64,000 nt of DNA from Gammaproteobacteria bacterium (lineage in GTDB: Bacteria; Pseudomonadota; Gammaproteobacteria; Steroidobacterales; Rariloculaceae), in contig JAJEGN010000011.1 of assembly GCA_022819855.1 (NCBI GenBank), positions 120,465 through 184,464 on the forward strand. The letters are read 5' to 3'. The notes below the pieces were generated by a model. The model had not been told where the DNA came from. It did no database searches and worked only from the letters and a program-made list of their open reading frames with translations. Positions within the stretch are counted from its first letter, which is position 1, and each line of letters opens with the position of its first letter. Position numbers and translations under genes: made by a program. Shown in pieces: positions 56,705 through 64,000 of this stretch.

Positions 56705-57388
56705 TCAAGTAGTCCCCGTCGCGAAATCGGTCACAGCATTCAGCGTGAAGTTCACCTCGTACTCGAAGAGGCTCACGTCCGGAATGACCGTCACCGCGTA
56801 GCGTAGGTTTTGGCCGATTGTCTTGGCCACTATAACGCCCCGCACCTCTTTGCCCTTGCCGACGGTGTGCTTCACCCAGCCCATGTAGCGCGACAATTGT
56901 CCGATCGCGCTATCCGGGCTACGCGCGCGCTTGAGTTCGAAAACCACAAAGGCTCCCGTTTCGTCAATGGCAAGGATGTCGATAGGCCCTACGTCCGTTG
57001 GATACTCGATACCATCCCTGTCGGCTTCATCCACGAAAAGGCTCAGCTTTTTTCCGTCTACCGGAATCGCTTCAATATTCTGTGCTAGAAAGTCCCGCAA
57101 TTGGTGTTCAAGCGTGAATTCCGCTTCCGCCAGATTGTCTTCGACGTCATCGTTCGCGGGATGGTGTTCCTGCAGGGTCACTCCCGGCGGCGTCAGCACG
57201 ACTTCGGACGCCGTTTCATGGACGGTCCAGCCTTTCTTTTTCAGTGCGTCGCGTAGGGCGTGAGACGTTTTCTTTGTCGCCGGATAGTCACAATCTTCCG
57301 GCAATTCGTCCGAGTGTTCGCGAAGCCACTGCTTCATCTTGTGGCGTTGCCTGCCGGAGTCGTCCAGCACGATGTAGAAATGCCTCAT
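56705..57388 (-). CDS. NucS-like PD-(D/E)XK nuclease domain protein (227 aa)
   Basis: The N-terminal 85 residues are a charged region of unknown fold (RHFYIVLDDSGRQRHKMKQW). The C-terminal half from about residue 100 shows DFLAQNIEAI, then VGPIDILAIDETGAFVVFELKRARSPDSAIGQLSRYMGWVK, the DUF91/NucS-type catalytic core with Asp and the E-x-K pair. Such domains cut DNA in mismatch repair and in many defence systems. The gene sits at the edge of a stretch with less GC-rich codon use than its neighbours, next to an HNH nuclease and HigBA. Confidence 0.75.
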   Translation of the reverse strand: MRHFYIVLDDSGRQRHKMKQWLREHSDELPEDCDYPATKKTSHALRDALKKKGWTVHETASEVVLTPPGVTLQEHHPANDDVEDNLAEAEFTLEHQLRDFLAQNIEAIPVDGKKLSLFVDEADRDGIEYPTDVGPIDILAIDETGAFVVFELKRARSPDSAIGQLSRYMGWVKHTVGKGKEVRGVIVAKTIGQNLRYAVTVIPDVSLFEYEVNFTLNAVTDFATGTT

Positions 57389-57482
57389 GACTCCACTTCA
57401 GCGCAATCGCAACCGTTGGGTCCGTCCTGACTGTACCGAATCGATGGCGTCGGCGGTACGCGAACACCACCTACGCGAGCTG

Positions 57483-58397
57483 TCAGCCGGATTCCTTCGT
57501 CGGTACCAGCCGATAGTGCCGCTCCTCGATCACCTTGATGCCATCGTTCCGTTCCGTCAACTCGAACATCGCGATGATTTCTTCGTCCATGAACTGAGCA
57601 GCGATAGTCCTGCACGGCACGTCGGGAAACCGTTCGCGTACAAAACTGATGTATTGGGCAGCCTGCATTGTGCCGATGCGGTCGCTTCCTCCCTTCGCCT
57701 GTACCGGAACGACGTAGTGTTGTCCTCGCTTATCGATCCCGATGTAAAGTTCGTCGACTTCGATTGGACCCATGCCCTTTACCGCTGTTCGCAGATGGTT
57801 TTGGAGACTGTACGTTGTCAGGCCCAAGAACATGTCGATCAAGCGGTTGTAGCGCATGATCGCCAAGAGAGTCTGTCGGTCGTCAAGTCTGTATGCCCGG
57901 ATCAGTCCTGGCGTTGCGTCTGGTATGTCTATTATGAACCGGTCGATACGAGGATCGATCCGGTCTGCACCACGCACGATCCGTCGAGTCCGGTCTCGCC
58001 ATTGGCCTTCACTTTCAGCGCGTTTGCGGCGGATATGTTCCCGTGATCTCTGGATCAGTTCAGCGTGGCAACGCGTCAGCATATCTTCCGCATTCTCGCC
58101 TTGGTCCGCGCGCACCGGATCGAAAGTGCATTTGAATTCGTTGCAGCCGTGGCAGCTAAGTATCCAATTTCGCTCGTCGTCCTCGTACCTCTCGTACGTA
58201 CCCCTGGGCAGAATGTGATCCTTGGCGTAGCCCTGCGAGTTTTTTTGGATCAGGTCTGAATAACAGTAGGCGCAGTAGCCTCGAGTCGCGGCGACCGAGT
58301 GGGCGAGACGGTGATCTTTCAGTACGTCTAGCAGTTGCTCTACCAGTTCCTGTCTGGCGTCATTCATGGTCTGATAGTCCTTGATGTTCGTGCTCAC
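57483..58397 (-). CDS. HNH nuclease domain fused to a PD-(D/E)XK-like QAK domain
   Basis: Residues 40-95 form an HNH zinc domain: C42-A-Y-C45, the catalytic D60-H61, and C82-H-G-C85. A charged linker is followed from about residue 180 by a second domain, YNRLIDMFLGLTTYSLQNHL, EVDELYIGID and VPVQAKGGSDRIGTMQAAQY, where E/D and Q-A-K resemble a PD-(D/E)XK nuclease core. I recall this second domain as a separate conserved protein, so this is a fusion. GTG 58397 has a GGGGAG site; ATG 58367 is an alternative. Codon use looks less GC-rich than flanks. Confidence 0.72.
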   Translation of the reverse strand: MSTNIKDYQTMNDARQELVEQLLDVLKDHRLAHSVAATRGYCAYCYSDLIQKNSQGYAKDHILPRGTYERYEDDERNWILSCHGCNEFKCTFDPVRADQGENAEDMLTRCHAELIQRSREHIRRKRAESEGQWRDRTRRIVRGADRIDPRIDRFIIDIPDATPGLIRAYRLDDRQTLLAIMRYNRLIDMFLGLTTYSLQNHLRTAVKGMGPIEVDELYIGIDKRGQHYVVPVQAKGGSDRIGTMQAAQYISFVRERFPDVPCRTIAAQFMDEEIIAMFELTERNDGIKVIEERHYRLVPTKESG

Positions 58398-58479
58398 ACA
58401 TCTCCCCGGAGCTTTCCATACCGGCCCAAGCGGTCGGTTTTTCCGGTGTGTAGTCGCATCGATTCCGATGCGAATACTG

Positions 58480-58788
58480 CTAGGTAGCGAGCGTAACCCG
58501 TTCGATTTTCCTTAGATGCCCGGCCTCCGAACGTTGTGCGTGGTACAGATCCCAACGAAGTTGAAGGTTCATCCAGAATGATGGCGAGGTTCCCAGGTAC
58601 TTGCCGAGACGCAGAGCGGTGCTGGGCGTCACCCCTCGTCGTCTGTGAACAAGTTCATTGACCCTTTGGTAGGGCACATGGATACCGTCGGCCAATTCTC
58701 TCTGCGTGAGCGCCATGGGCTCAAGGAACTCCCGTAGCAGCATTTCGCCGGGGTGCGTCGGCTCTCTATGAGTAGGTATGCGAACCAT
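58480..58788 (-). CDS. higA: HigA family antitoxin (102 aa)
   Basis: HigA is an XRE-type helix-turn-helix antitoxin. The sequence starts with HPGEMLLREFLEPMALTQRELA and has the HTH VPYQRVNELVHRRRGVTPSTALRLGKYLGTSPSFWMNLQ, the exact family pattern. It binds its own operator and neutralises HigB. It lies 15 nt downstream of higB on the minus strand, the toxin-first order typical for HigBA. Confidence 0.93.
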   Translation of the reverse strand: MVRIPTHREPTHPGEMLLREFLEPMALTQRELADGIHVPYQRVNELVHRRRGVTPSTALRLGKYLGTSPSFWMNLQLRWDLYHAQRSEAGHLRKIERVTLAT

Positions 58789-58803
58789 TTCCGTTATCTC
58801 TTC

Positions 58804-59100
58804 TCAGCGATGGTAGTCCACGATCTCGACATCGGTCGGACCTTCCTCGGTCCACCGGAAGCAGATGCGATACTGCTCGTTAATCCGAATGCTGTGCTGT
58901 CCCTGGCGGTTGCCGGAGAGCGCCTCCAGGCGATTGCCGGGCGGGACCCTCAAGTCCTGCAAACGCTCGACGGAATCCAGCAGATCGAGCTTTCTCGCTG
59001 CCACGGCCCACAGAGGTTGCGGGCAGGCACGTCTCGCTCGCGCGGTATCGACACCATCGAATACGTTTTTGGAACCCTCGTCCGAAAAAGACCGAATCAT
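58804..59100 (-). CDS. higB: HigB family toxin, RelE-like (98 aa)
   Basis: HigB is a ribosome-dependent mRNA endonuclease toxin. The family pattern MIRSFSDEGSKNVFDG, then VPPGNRLEALSGNRQGQHSIRINEQYRICFRW, then VEIVDYHR, is complete. Family members begin MIRSF, so I start at 59100 rather than the Met three codons earlier at 59109. A palindrome immediately upstream is likely the operator. Nothing suggests the toxin is broken. Confidence 0.92.
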   Translation of the reverse strand: MIRSFSDEGSKNVFDGVDTARARRACPQPLWAVAARKLDLLDSVERLQDLRVPPGNRLEALSGNRQGQHSIRINEQYRICFRWTEEGPTDVEIVDYHR

Positions 59101-59110
59101 CCGTGGCATG

Positions 59111-59131
59111 ATAGCACGGATACCATGCTAT
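59111..59131. promoter_or_regulatory. Candidate HigA operator palindrome
   Basis: The 21-bp sequence ATAGCACGGATACCATGCTA plus a final T has 9-bp arms (8 of 9 matching) around a 3-bp centre. It lies 10 nt upstream of the higB start, where the autoregulatory operator of a HigBA operon is expected. HigA binding is not shown by sequence alone. Confidence 0.6.
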
Positions 59132-59226
59132 GGTCGTAGTTCCGGAGCGTGCGAATTTACGCACTGAGTGCAATAGCGCGGGACGAGGCTTCAGCCTGCA
59201 TCGGTGGAAAGCGACAAGTCCCGCAA

Positions 59227-60906
59227 CTACAGCATTTCCGCGTCACCATAGACGACCTCACCCCCGACGAGCGTCAACACCGACTGCAACTGCTTGATCG
59301 CCTCGTCCGGCACGGCTTCCTCATCGAAGTAGTCGGCGCTCAGGACCACGAGGTCGGCGTACTTACCCGGCTCGATCGTGCCGAGGTCGTCCTCCTCGTT
59401 GAGGAACCAGCCGTTTGCGGACGTGTAGAGACGCAACGCTTCGTCGCGTTCGAGCGTCTGGCCTTCGTTGATGAGTTCGCCGCGCGCGTTGATGCCCGTG
59501 ACGACGTAATAGAGGCCGATCCACGGGTTCATCGGCGAGATCTGCATGCCGTCGGAGCTCATGCCGACCGGGACGCCGCTGTCGACGAGCATGCGGAACG
59601 GCGGGCCGTTGGCCTGCGCGTTGCCGCTGATGTAGCGCCAGCCGCCGAGCACGCTGACCCCGCCGCCGATCGCCGCGAGCCTCTCCGCGTATTCGCGCGT
59701 GATGAAGGGGGCGTGCGCAACCACCCAGCGCAGGTCGGCGATGCCCGGGGCCGGGAGCGACTCGTGAATACTCTGCCAGCTATCGATGATGACCGGGAAG
59801 TCGGCCGGCGTGAGCGAGTGGTTTTCGTTGCGCCAGCCCGCTTCAGCGACGCGCCGGGTGCCCGCGAGCCATGCCTCGCCGGCCTCGCCGATGATCGGGC
59901 TCGCGCCTGCCGTGAACTCGCCGATGCCGACGACCCGAAGCATCGGGCCGCCGAAGTCCGGAAAGACGTTCAGCAGCCGGGCCTGCAGTTCGGGCGTCTC
60001 CGGATCCGTTTCCATGTGCAGGAAGTTGAGACGGATACGGTTGATCAGCGCGCCTTCGGCGTGCAGTGCGAGCAGCGCATCGTAGGCGCGGTAGCGGTCG
60101 AAGTGGGCGGCGCCGTCGGCCGCCGTGCCGGCGGCCGGGAAACCGCCCTCGTCGAGATGTGTGGTAACGCCGACGCTCGCGGCATAGCGCATCGCGTCGA
60201 CGGTACCGCGCTTCTGATCGTCGAGCGTCTGCATCAGGCGAAGCTCGTGGAGCGCATGGGTCGCCGGGTTCGGCGTCTGGAAGCCGCCGGCGACGAAGCC
60301 GGCGTCCGCCCCTTCAGCACCGACCTCGATCCCGCGGCTCTCGAAGAACATCTTGCCGAGCGTGTTCGTGGTGGCCGGCCCGGCAAACGATTCATGGATG
60401 TAGACGGGGTGATCGGGCGCGACCGCGTCGAGTTCGGCGAGCGTCGGGAAACGCGGTTCACCAGGCGGCGGTATGAACTGGTTCCGGTTGAAGCCGCCGA
60501 TCGAGGTGATCCATTCGCCGGCCGGGAGCTCCGCGGTACGCGCGCCGATCAGCGCCTGCACGTCCTCGATCGACGCCGCGGATTCGATGCGCGTGTCGTG
60601 ACCGGGGCGAAGGCCGAGCAGGACGATGTGGTTGTGGTTGTCGATGATCCCCGGAACGGCCGTGCGGCCGTTGAGGTCGATGACCTCGGTGCAGTCGGAC
60701 GCGCCGAGCGAGCCGCTGCCGGTTGCGGCGATTCGATCGCCGATGATGCGGACGGATTCGACGATCGTCCCGTCGGCGTCCATCGAATGGATAACGCCGC
60801 CGGTCACGAGGACGTCGCTGACGGCAGGGCAGTCGGGTTGGGCATTCGCAGTGCCTGCCATGGCGACGGCGAGTGCGACGAATGAGAGCTTGATGGTGTG
60901 CGGCAT
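59227..60906 (-). CDS. Exported amidohydrolase family protein (559 aa)
   Basis: A metal-dependent amidohydrolase with a signal peptide (GTANAQ near residue 22). The metal-binding opening reads PGIIDNHNHIVLLG (HxH motif), with further His residues in TTHLDEGG and VVAHAPFITREYAERL, and the C-terminal beta-strand return GTIEPGKYADLVVLSADYF. This layout is that of the YtcJ-like amidohydrolase group acting on amides or esters in the periplasm. I start at ATG 60906 because the signal begins there; an upstream extension is unsupported. The neighbouring gene is divergent. Confidence 0.88.
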   Translation of the reverse strand: MPHTIKLSFVALAVAMAGTANAQPDCPAVSDVLVTGGVIHSMDADGTIVESVRIIGDRIAATGSGSLGASDCTEVIDLNGRTAVPGIIDNHNHIVLLGLRPGHDTRIESAASIEDVQALIGARTAELPAGEWITSIGGFNRNQFIPPPGEPRFPTLAELDAVAPDHPVYIHESFAGPATTNTLGKMFFESRGIEVGAEGADAGFVAGGFQTPNPATHALHELRLMQTLDDQKRGTVDAMRYAASVGVTTHLDEGGFPAAGTAADGAAHFDRYRAYDALLALHAEGALINRIRLNFLHMETDPETPELQARLLNVFPDFGGPMLRVVGIGEFTAGASPIIGEAGEAWLAGTRRVAEAGWRNENHSLTPADFPVIIDSWQSIHESLPAPGIADLRWVVAHAPFITREYAERLAAIGGGVSVLGGWRYISGNAQANGPPFRMLVDSGVPVGMSSDGMQISPMNPWIGLYYVVTGINARGELINEGQTLERDEALRLYTSANGWFLNEEDDLGTIEPGKYADLVVLSADYFDEEAVPDEAIKQLQSVLTLVGGEVVYGDAEML

Positions 60907-61130
60907 GGCTGTTCTCCGGTTTACTGTCCCGATCGTTCCGGCTGGTTGAATGATAGACAATAGCCGCATCGCTCGGCAGCATGCTTCGCCCGCCGGTTCG
61001 TTCCCGTTGCCGGGGGCCGGCCTGCCGCAAACCTGGGGGAGGTGCGGCGACTCCCCGCACAATTCACACCCGGCAGCGAGGCCATCGAGTAGAATCGCCG
61101 GCAGAAGAACACGAAACGAGGGGGAAATCC

Positions 61131-62900
61131 ATGCGCGCGATCACAAGACTGGCCGTCGTCGCCCTCGGCGCGGTCGCGGCCTCCACACCGGCGCTCGCTC
61201 AGGTCAGCGACTTCCAGCCCGTCACCGACCAGATGCTGCAGAACCCCGATCCGGCGGACTGGCTCATGATCAACCGCACCTACGATCAGCAGCGGTTCAG
61301 TCCGCTCGACGAGATCAACCGGGACAACGTCTCCGAACTCGCGCTTGCATGGTCGCTCGGACTGCCGGCGGGCGTGCAGGAGTCGACGCCGCTCGTCTAC
61401 GACGGGGTCATGTATCTGATCGCACCCGGGGCCAGGGTCATCGCGGTCGATGCGACGAACGGCGACCGTATCTGGACGTACTCGCACGAGATACCCAACA
61501 GCGCAATCGGGTTCGTGGGACCGCCTCAGTCGCAGCGCCAGAAGAGCATCGCGATCTACGCGGACCTGATTTTCTATACGGCGCCGGACGGCCTCATCGT
61601 CGCGCTCGACGCCGCCACGGGCGAAATCCGCTGGCAGACGGAAGTCTTCGACGTGACGACGAACACGCGCCACACGGGCGGAGTGCTCGTCGCCGACGGC
61701 AAGGTGATCACAAACCGCGCCTGCCTTCAGCGGTCCGGCTGCTTCATTTCGGCGCACGACGTGTTCACGGGTAACGAGGCCTGGAAGTTCTACCTGACGG
61801 CGGCGCCCGGCACGCGCGACGGCGATACCTGGGGCGACGTTCCGCTTGACGAGCGCGTCGCAAGCTCCTGGGGCTTGCCGGGCTCATACGACCCGGAGCG
61901 GAAGGTCACCTACTGGGGCATTGCCAACCCGACGCCCTATACGCGGCTCACGCGGCATGGCAGCGTCGACGCGGTGCCGACGACGGCGCCGGCCGATCTC
62001 TACAGCAACTCGACGGTCGCGCTCGATGTCGAGCTCGGCGAGCTCGTCTGGTATTACCAGCACAACCCCGGCGACGACTGGGACCTCGACCATCTGCACG
62101 AGCGAACCATCATCTCCACGGTCTTCGAGCCGGACCCGGAAGCGGTCAAGTGGATCAACCCCGCAATCGAGCGCGGCTCGATTCGCGAAGCCGTCGTCAT
62201 GGTCGGGGAGGGCGGCGGCATCTGGCTGCTCGACCGCGCGACCGGACAGTTTCTCTGGGCATCGCCGTTCCCCTACGACATCCCGGAGTTTCACATCGCC
62301 GACATCAATGTCGAAACGGGCCGTACGGTGATCAACACCGAGCGCATGTTCACCGAGGACGGTCAGCGGCAGCTCGTCTGCTATCACAACACGCGCAGCT
62401 ACTGGTCCACTGCGTACGACCCGACCCGCAACGCGCTCTACGTCCCCTATCACGACGCCTGTCTCGACATGACGTCGAACGCCTCGTCGCCGTCCGGTTT
62501 CGGACCGAGAGTCGGGATGCTTCGCCCGGGCACGGACCTTGAGGACTACTCCTCGATGGCGAGGATCGATCTTACGACCGGCAGGATGGAACGCATCCAC
62601 TCGCAGGTCGCGCCCGGCAACGGCTCGGCCCTCGTGACCGCAGGCGACCTGCTCTTCTGGGGCGACATCGCGCGGCGATTCCGGGCGTTCGATCCCGACG
62701 ACGGCGAGGTGCTCTGGGAAGCGGTGCTCGGCGGAACCATCCAGACGAGCACGATCAGCTATGCGGTCGACGGCCGGCAATACGTCGCCGTCCTGACCGG
62801 CAACGGCACATCGGGAACGGGGACGCCGGCGAGCATCAGCGGTATCGAGATCGTTCAGGAACACAACGCGATCTATTCGTTCGCATTGCCGCGCAGGTGA
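61131..62900 (+). CDS. PQQ-dependent alcohol dehydrogenase-like quinoprotein (589 aa)
   Basis: A periplasmic propeller quinoprotein with a signal peptide (PALAQ near 24). Landmarks are NPDPADWLMINRTYDQQRFSPLDEIN at the start, the W-motif repeats ([27 protein letters not shown]), and NPGDDWDLDHLHERT near 313 with the catalytic Asp. Two Cys in NRACLQRSGCF may form a disulfide. Unlike the gene at 51933 it has no cytochrome domain. The substrate alcohol is not predictable. It is divergent from the amidohydrolase and followed by a sugar-dehydrogenase-like gene. Confidence 0.9.
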   Translation: MRAITRLAVVALGAVAASTPALAQVSDFQPVTDQMLQNPDPADWLMINRTYDQQRFSPLDEINRDNVSELALAWSLGLPAGVQESTPLVYDGVMYLIAPGARVIAVDATNGDRIWTYSHEIPNSAIGFVGPPQSQRQKSIAIYADLIFYTAPDGLIVALDAATGEIRWQTEVFDVTTNTRHTGGVLVADGKVITNRACLQRSGCFISAHDVFTGNEAWKFYLTAAPGTRDGDTWGDVPLDERVASSWGLPGSYDPERKVTYWGIANPTPYTRLTRHGSVDAVPTTAPADLYSNSTVALDVELGELVWYYQHNPGDDWDLDHLHERTIISTVFEPDPEAVKWINPAIERGSIREAVVMVGEGGGIWLLDRATGQFLWASPFPYDIPEFHIADINVETGRTVINTERMFTEDGQRQLVCYHNTRSYWSTAYDPTRNALYVPYHDACLDMTSNASSPSGFGPRVGMLRPGTDLEDYSSMARIDLTTGRMERIHSQVAPGNGSALVTAGDLLFWGDIARRFRAFDPDDGEVLWEAVLGGTIQTSTISYAVDGRQYVAVLTGNGTSGTGTPASISGIEIVQEHNAIYSFALPRR

Positions 62901-63108
62901 GGGTTCGTCGACGGCATGGTCATGGCAGCATGCTGATCGAGCGTCTGTCTCGCCGACGACCGACAAGGGGCCGGGAGATCGTGATCGGTTGAGACGCCGG
63001 TGACCGGCGCCGTCGAGGCGAGGACATCGAGCTGAGTACCCGGACAGGTCACACATCGTTCAGAATTTGGCAACCGAACCGTGCTTGCCACTGTTTTTCG
63101 GGGGGACC

Positions 63109-64000
63109 ATGAAGCCTACGTCCAGACATTTCTTCGTTCCGACGCTTTTGACCGCGGTTCTGCTCTGTGCCCTTGCTGGAACGCAGGCGCAGGAACCTGA
63201 AGCCGCGCCTGCCGGAGCCGACACTGAGCCAGCGACGCCGCCGGCCGGACAGCGCCGCGGTCCGCGCGGTCCGACGCCGCTCGGCGACGGTCCGTGGGAA
63301 TTCGATACGGAGGAAGGACGCATCCGCGTCACCGTCGTCAGCAAGGACCTCGTTCGCCCCTGGGGCCTGGCTTTCCTGCCCGAGGGCGGCATGCTCATCA
63401 CGGAACGGCCCGGCCGGCTGCGCGTCTTCCGCGACGGCGAGCTCGACCCGACGCCGATCGACGGGTTGCCGGAAATTCGGGCCGTAGTCATCGGCGGTCT
63501 TCTCGACATCGCGCTGCATCCGCGCTTCGAGGAGAACCGGCTCATCTATTTCGCGTACTCGAAACCCGATCCCGACGAGCCGACACTGGCGACGACGGCC
63601 GTAGGGCGCGCCCGCTGGGATGGCGGAAGCACGCTCGCGGACGTCGAGGATGTTTTCGTCGCCGACGCCTGGTACAGCTCGGCGATGTCGGCGACCAATA
63701 ACCGATGTTGCGGGCAGGGACCCGCCGACGGCAGCTACGGGTCGCGCATCGTCTTCGACGCCGACGGTTTCCTCTACGTGACGCTCGGCGACCGGAACTG
63801 GGGCGAGATGGCGCAGAATCCCGAGTCGCATCTCGGCAAGATCGTGCGGATTCACGATGACGGCTCGGTTCCCGAGGACAACCCGTTCGTCGGGATGGAC
63901 GGATACCACCCGGATCTCTACACGCTCGGTCACCGCAACCCGCTAGGGCTTGCGATCCATCCGCAGAGCGGGGAACTCTGGTCGACCGAGTTCGGTCCGC
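63109..64000 (+). CDS. PQQ-dependent sugar dehydrogenase-like protein (5' part; cut by window end)
   Basis: I read this from ATG 63109 to the window end, about 297 residues with no stop. A signal peptide (AGTQAQ near 28) is followed by a Gly/Pro-rich linker and the soluble glucose dehydrogenase propeller: LVRPWGLAFLPEGGMLITERPG, GSYGSRIVFDADGFLYVTLGDRNWGEMAQNPESHLGKIVRIHDDGSVPEDNPFV and YTLGHRNPLGLAIHPQSGELWSTEFGP. The 208-nt gap before it holds nothing I can name. It resembles the complete gene at 46674-48023. Confidence 0.88.
   Translation, partial: MKPTSRHFFVPTLLTAVLLCALAGTQAQEPEAAPAGADTEPATPPAGQRRGPRGPTPLGDGPWEFDTEEGRIRVTVVSKDLVRPWGLAFLPEGGMLITERPGRLRVFRDGELDPTPIDGLPEIRAVVIGGLLDIALHPRFEENRLIYFAYSKPDPDEPTLATTAVGRARWDGGSTLADVEDVFVADAWYSSAMSATNNRCCGQGPADGSYGSRIVFDADGFLYVTLGDRNWGEMAQNPESHLGKIVRIHDDGSVPEDNPFVGMDGYHPDLYTLGHRNPLGLAIHPQSGELWSTEFGP

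Noticed and set aside
59149..60885. A 578-codon plus-strand frame opposite the amidohydrolase
   Set aside because: Antisense shadow of a well-formed amidohydrolase with metal motifs.

Overview
The window is a high-GC, gene-dense stretch of chromosome from a Gram-negative bacterium. An outer-membrane TonB-dependent receptor, a predicted outer-membrane barrel protein, a heptosyltransferase-type (GT9) glycosyltransferase, Tat and lipoprotein signals and several periplasmic c-type cytochromes and quinoproteins support this. A proteobacterium, probably a gammaproteobacterium with an aerobic, heterotrophic and possibly marine or host-associated life, is my inference from gene content; no rRNA or taxonomic marker is present to prove it. 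I see no phage, transposase, CRISPR array or replication origin.

Left part (1-24.9 kb). A minus-strand SsuABC/TauABC-type uptake system, cut by the window edge, sits with a MmgE/PrpD-family enzyme and is interrupted by a 110-bp palindromic repeat. A GT9 glycosyltransferase and an acyl-CoA dehydrogenase follow. A four-gene minus-strand operon of exported proteins (two related proteins of unknown family, a DUF6152 protein and a metallo-beta-lactamase-fold protein that has lost most metal ligands) lies divergent to a TonB-dependent receptor. Directly after the receptor's stop codon is a second, diverged copy of its C-terminal barrel end. After a sodium:solute symporter comes the most coherent system in the window (15.6-24.9 kb): an HTH-methyltransferase fusion, a methylenetetrahydrofolate reductase homologue, MetK, an adenosine-kinase-like PfkB protein, AhcY, formate-THF ligase and a convergent core-MetE protein. 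Together they make a nearly complete S-adenosylmethionine regeneration and one-carbon supply cycle around one uncharacterised methyltransferase.

Middle part (25-46.6 kb). This holds an aldehyde dehydrogenase, a cardiolipin-synthase-like lipoprotein, a 2Fe-2S ferredoxin divergent from KorAB 2-oxoacid oxidoreductase, a cytochrome-beta-propeller protein, tRNA-Arg(CCU) with a partial copy of its 3' end 45 bp downstream, a methyltransferase, a cytochrome c lipoprotein, a second copy of the palindromic repeat, a sulfatase, an orphan molybdenum hydroxylase large subunit, a BrnTA toxin-antitoxin pair, a CtlX-like amidinohydrolase, an exported aldo/keto reductase, an EamA transporter and a sulfotransferase.

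Right part (46.6-64 kb). This is dominated by periplasmic oxidative enzymes: two PQQ sugar-dehydrogenase-like proteins, two PQQ alcohol-dehydrogenase-like proteins (one in a tight operon with CHRD, alpha/beta-hydrolase and cupin proteins), an NHL propeller, fumarylacetoacetase and an exported amidohydrolase. Within it, 56.7-59.1 kb looks less GC-rich and carries two predicted nucleases and a HigBA pair with an operator-like palindrome, so it is a possible small defence or mobile island.
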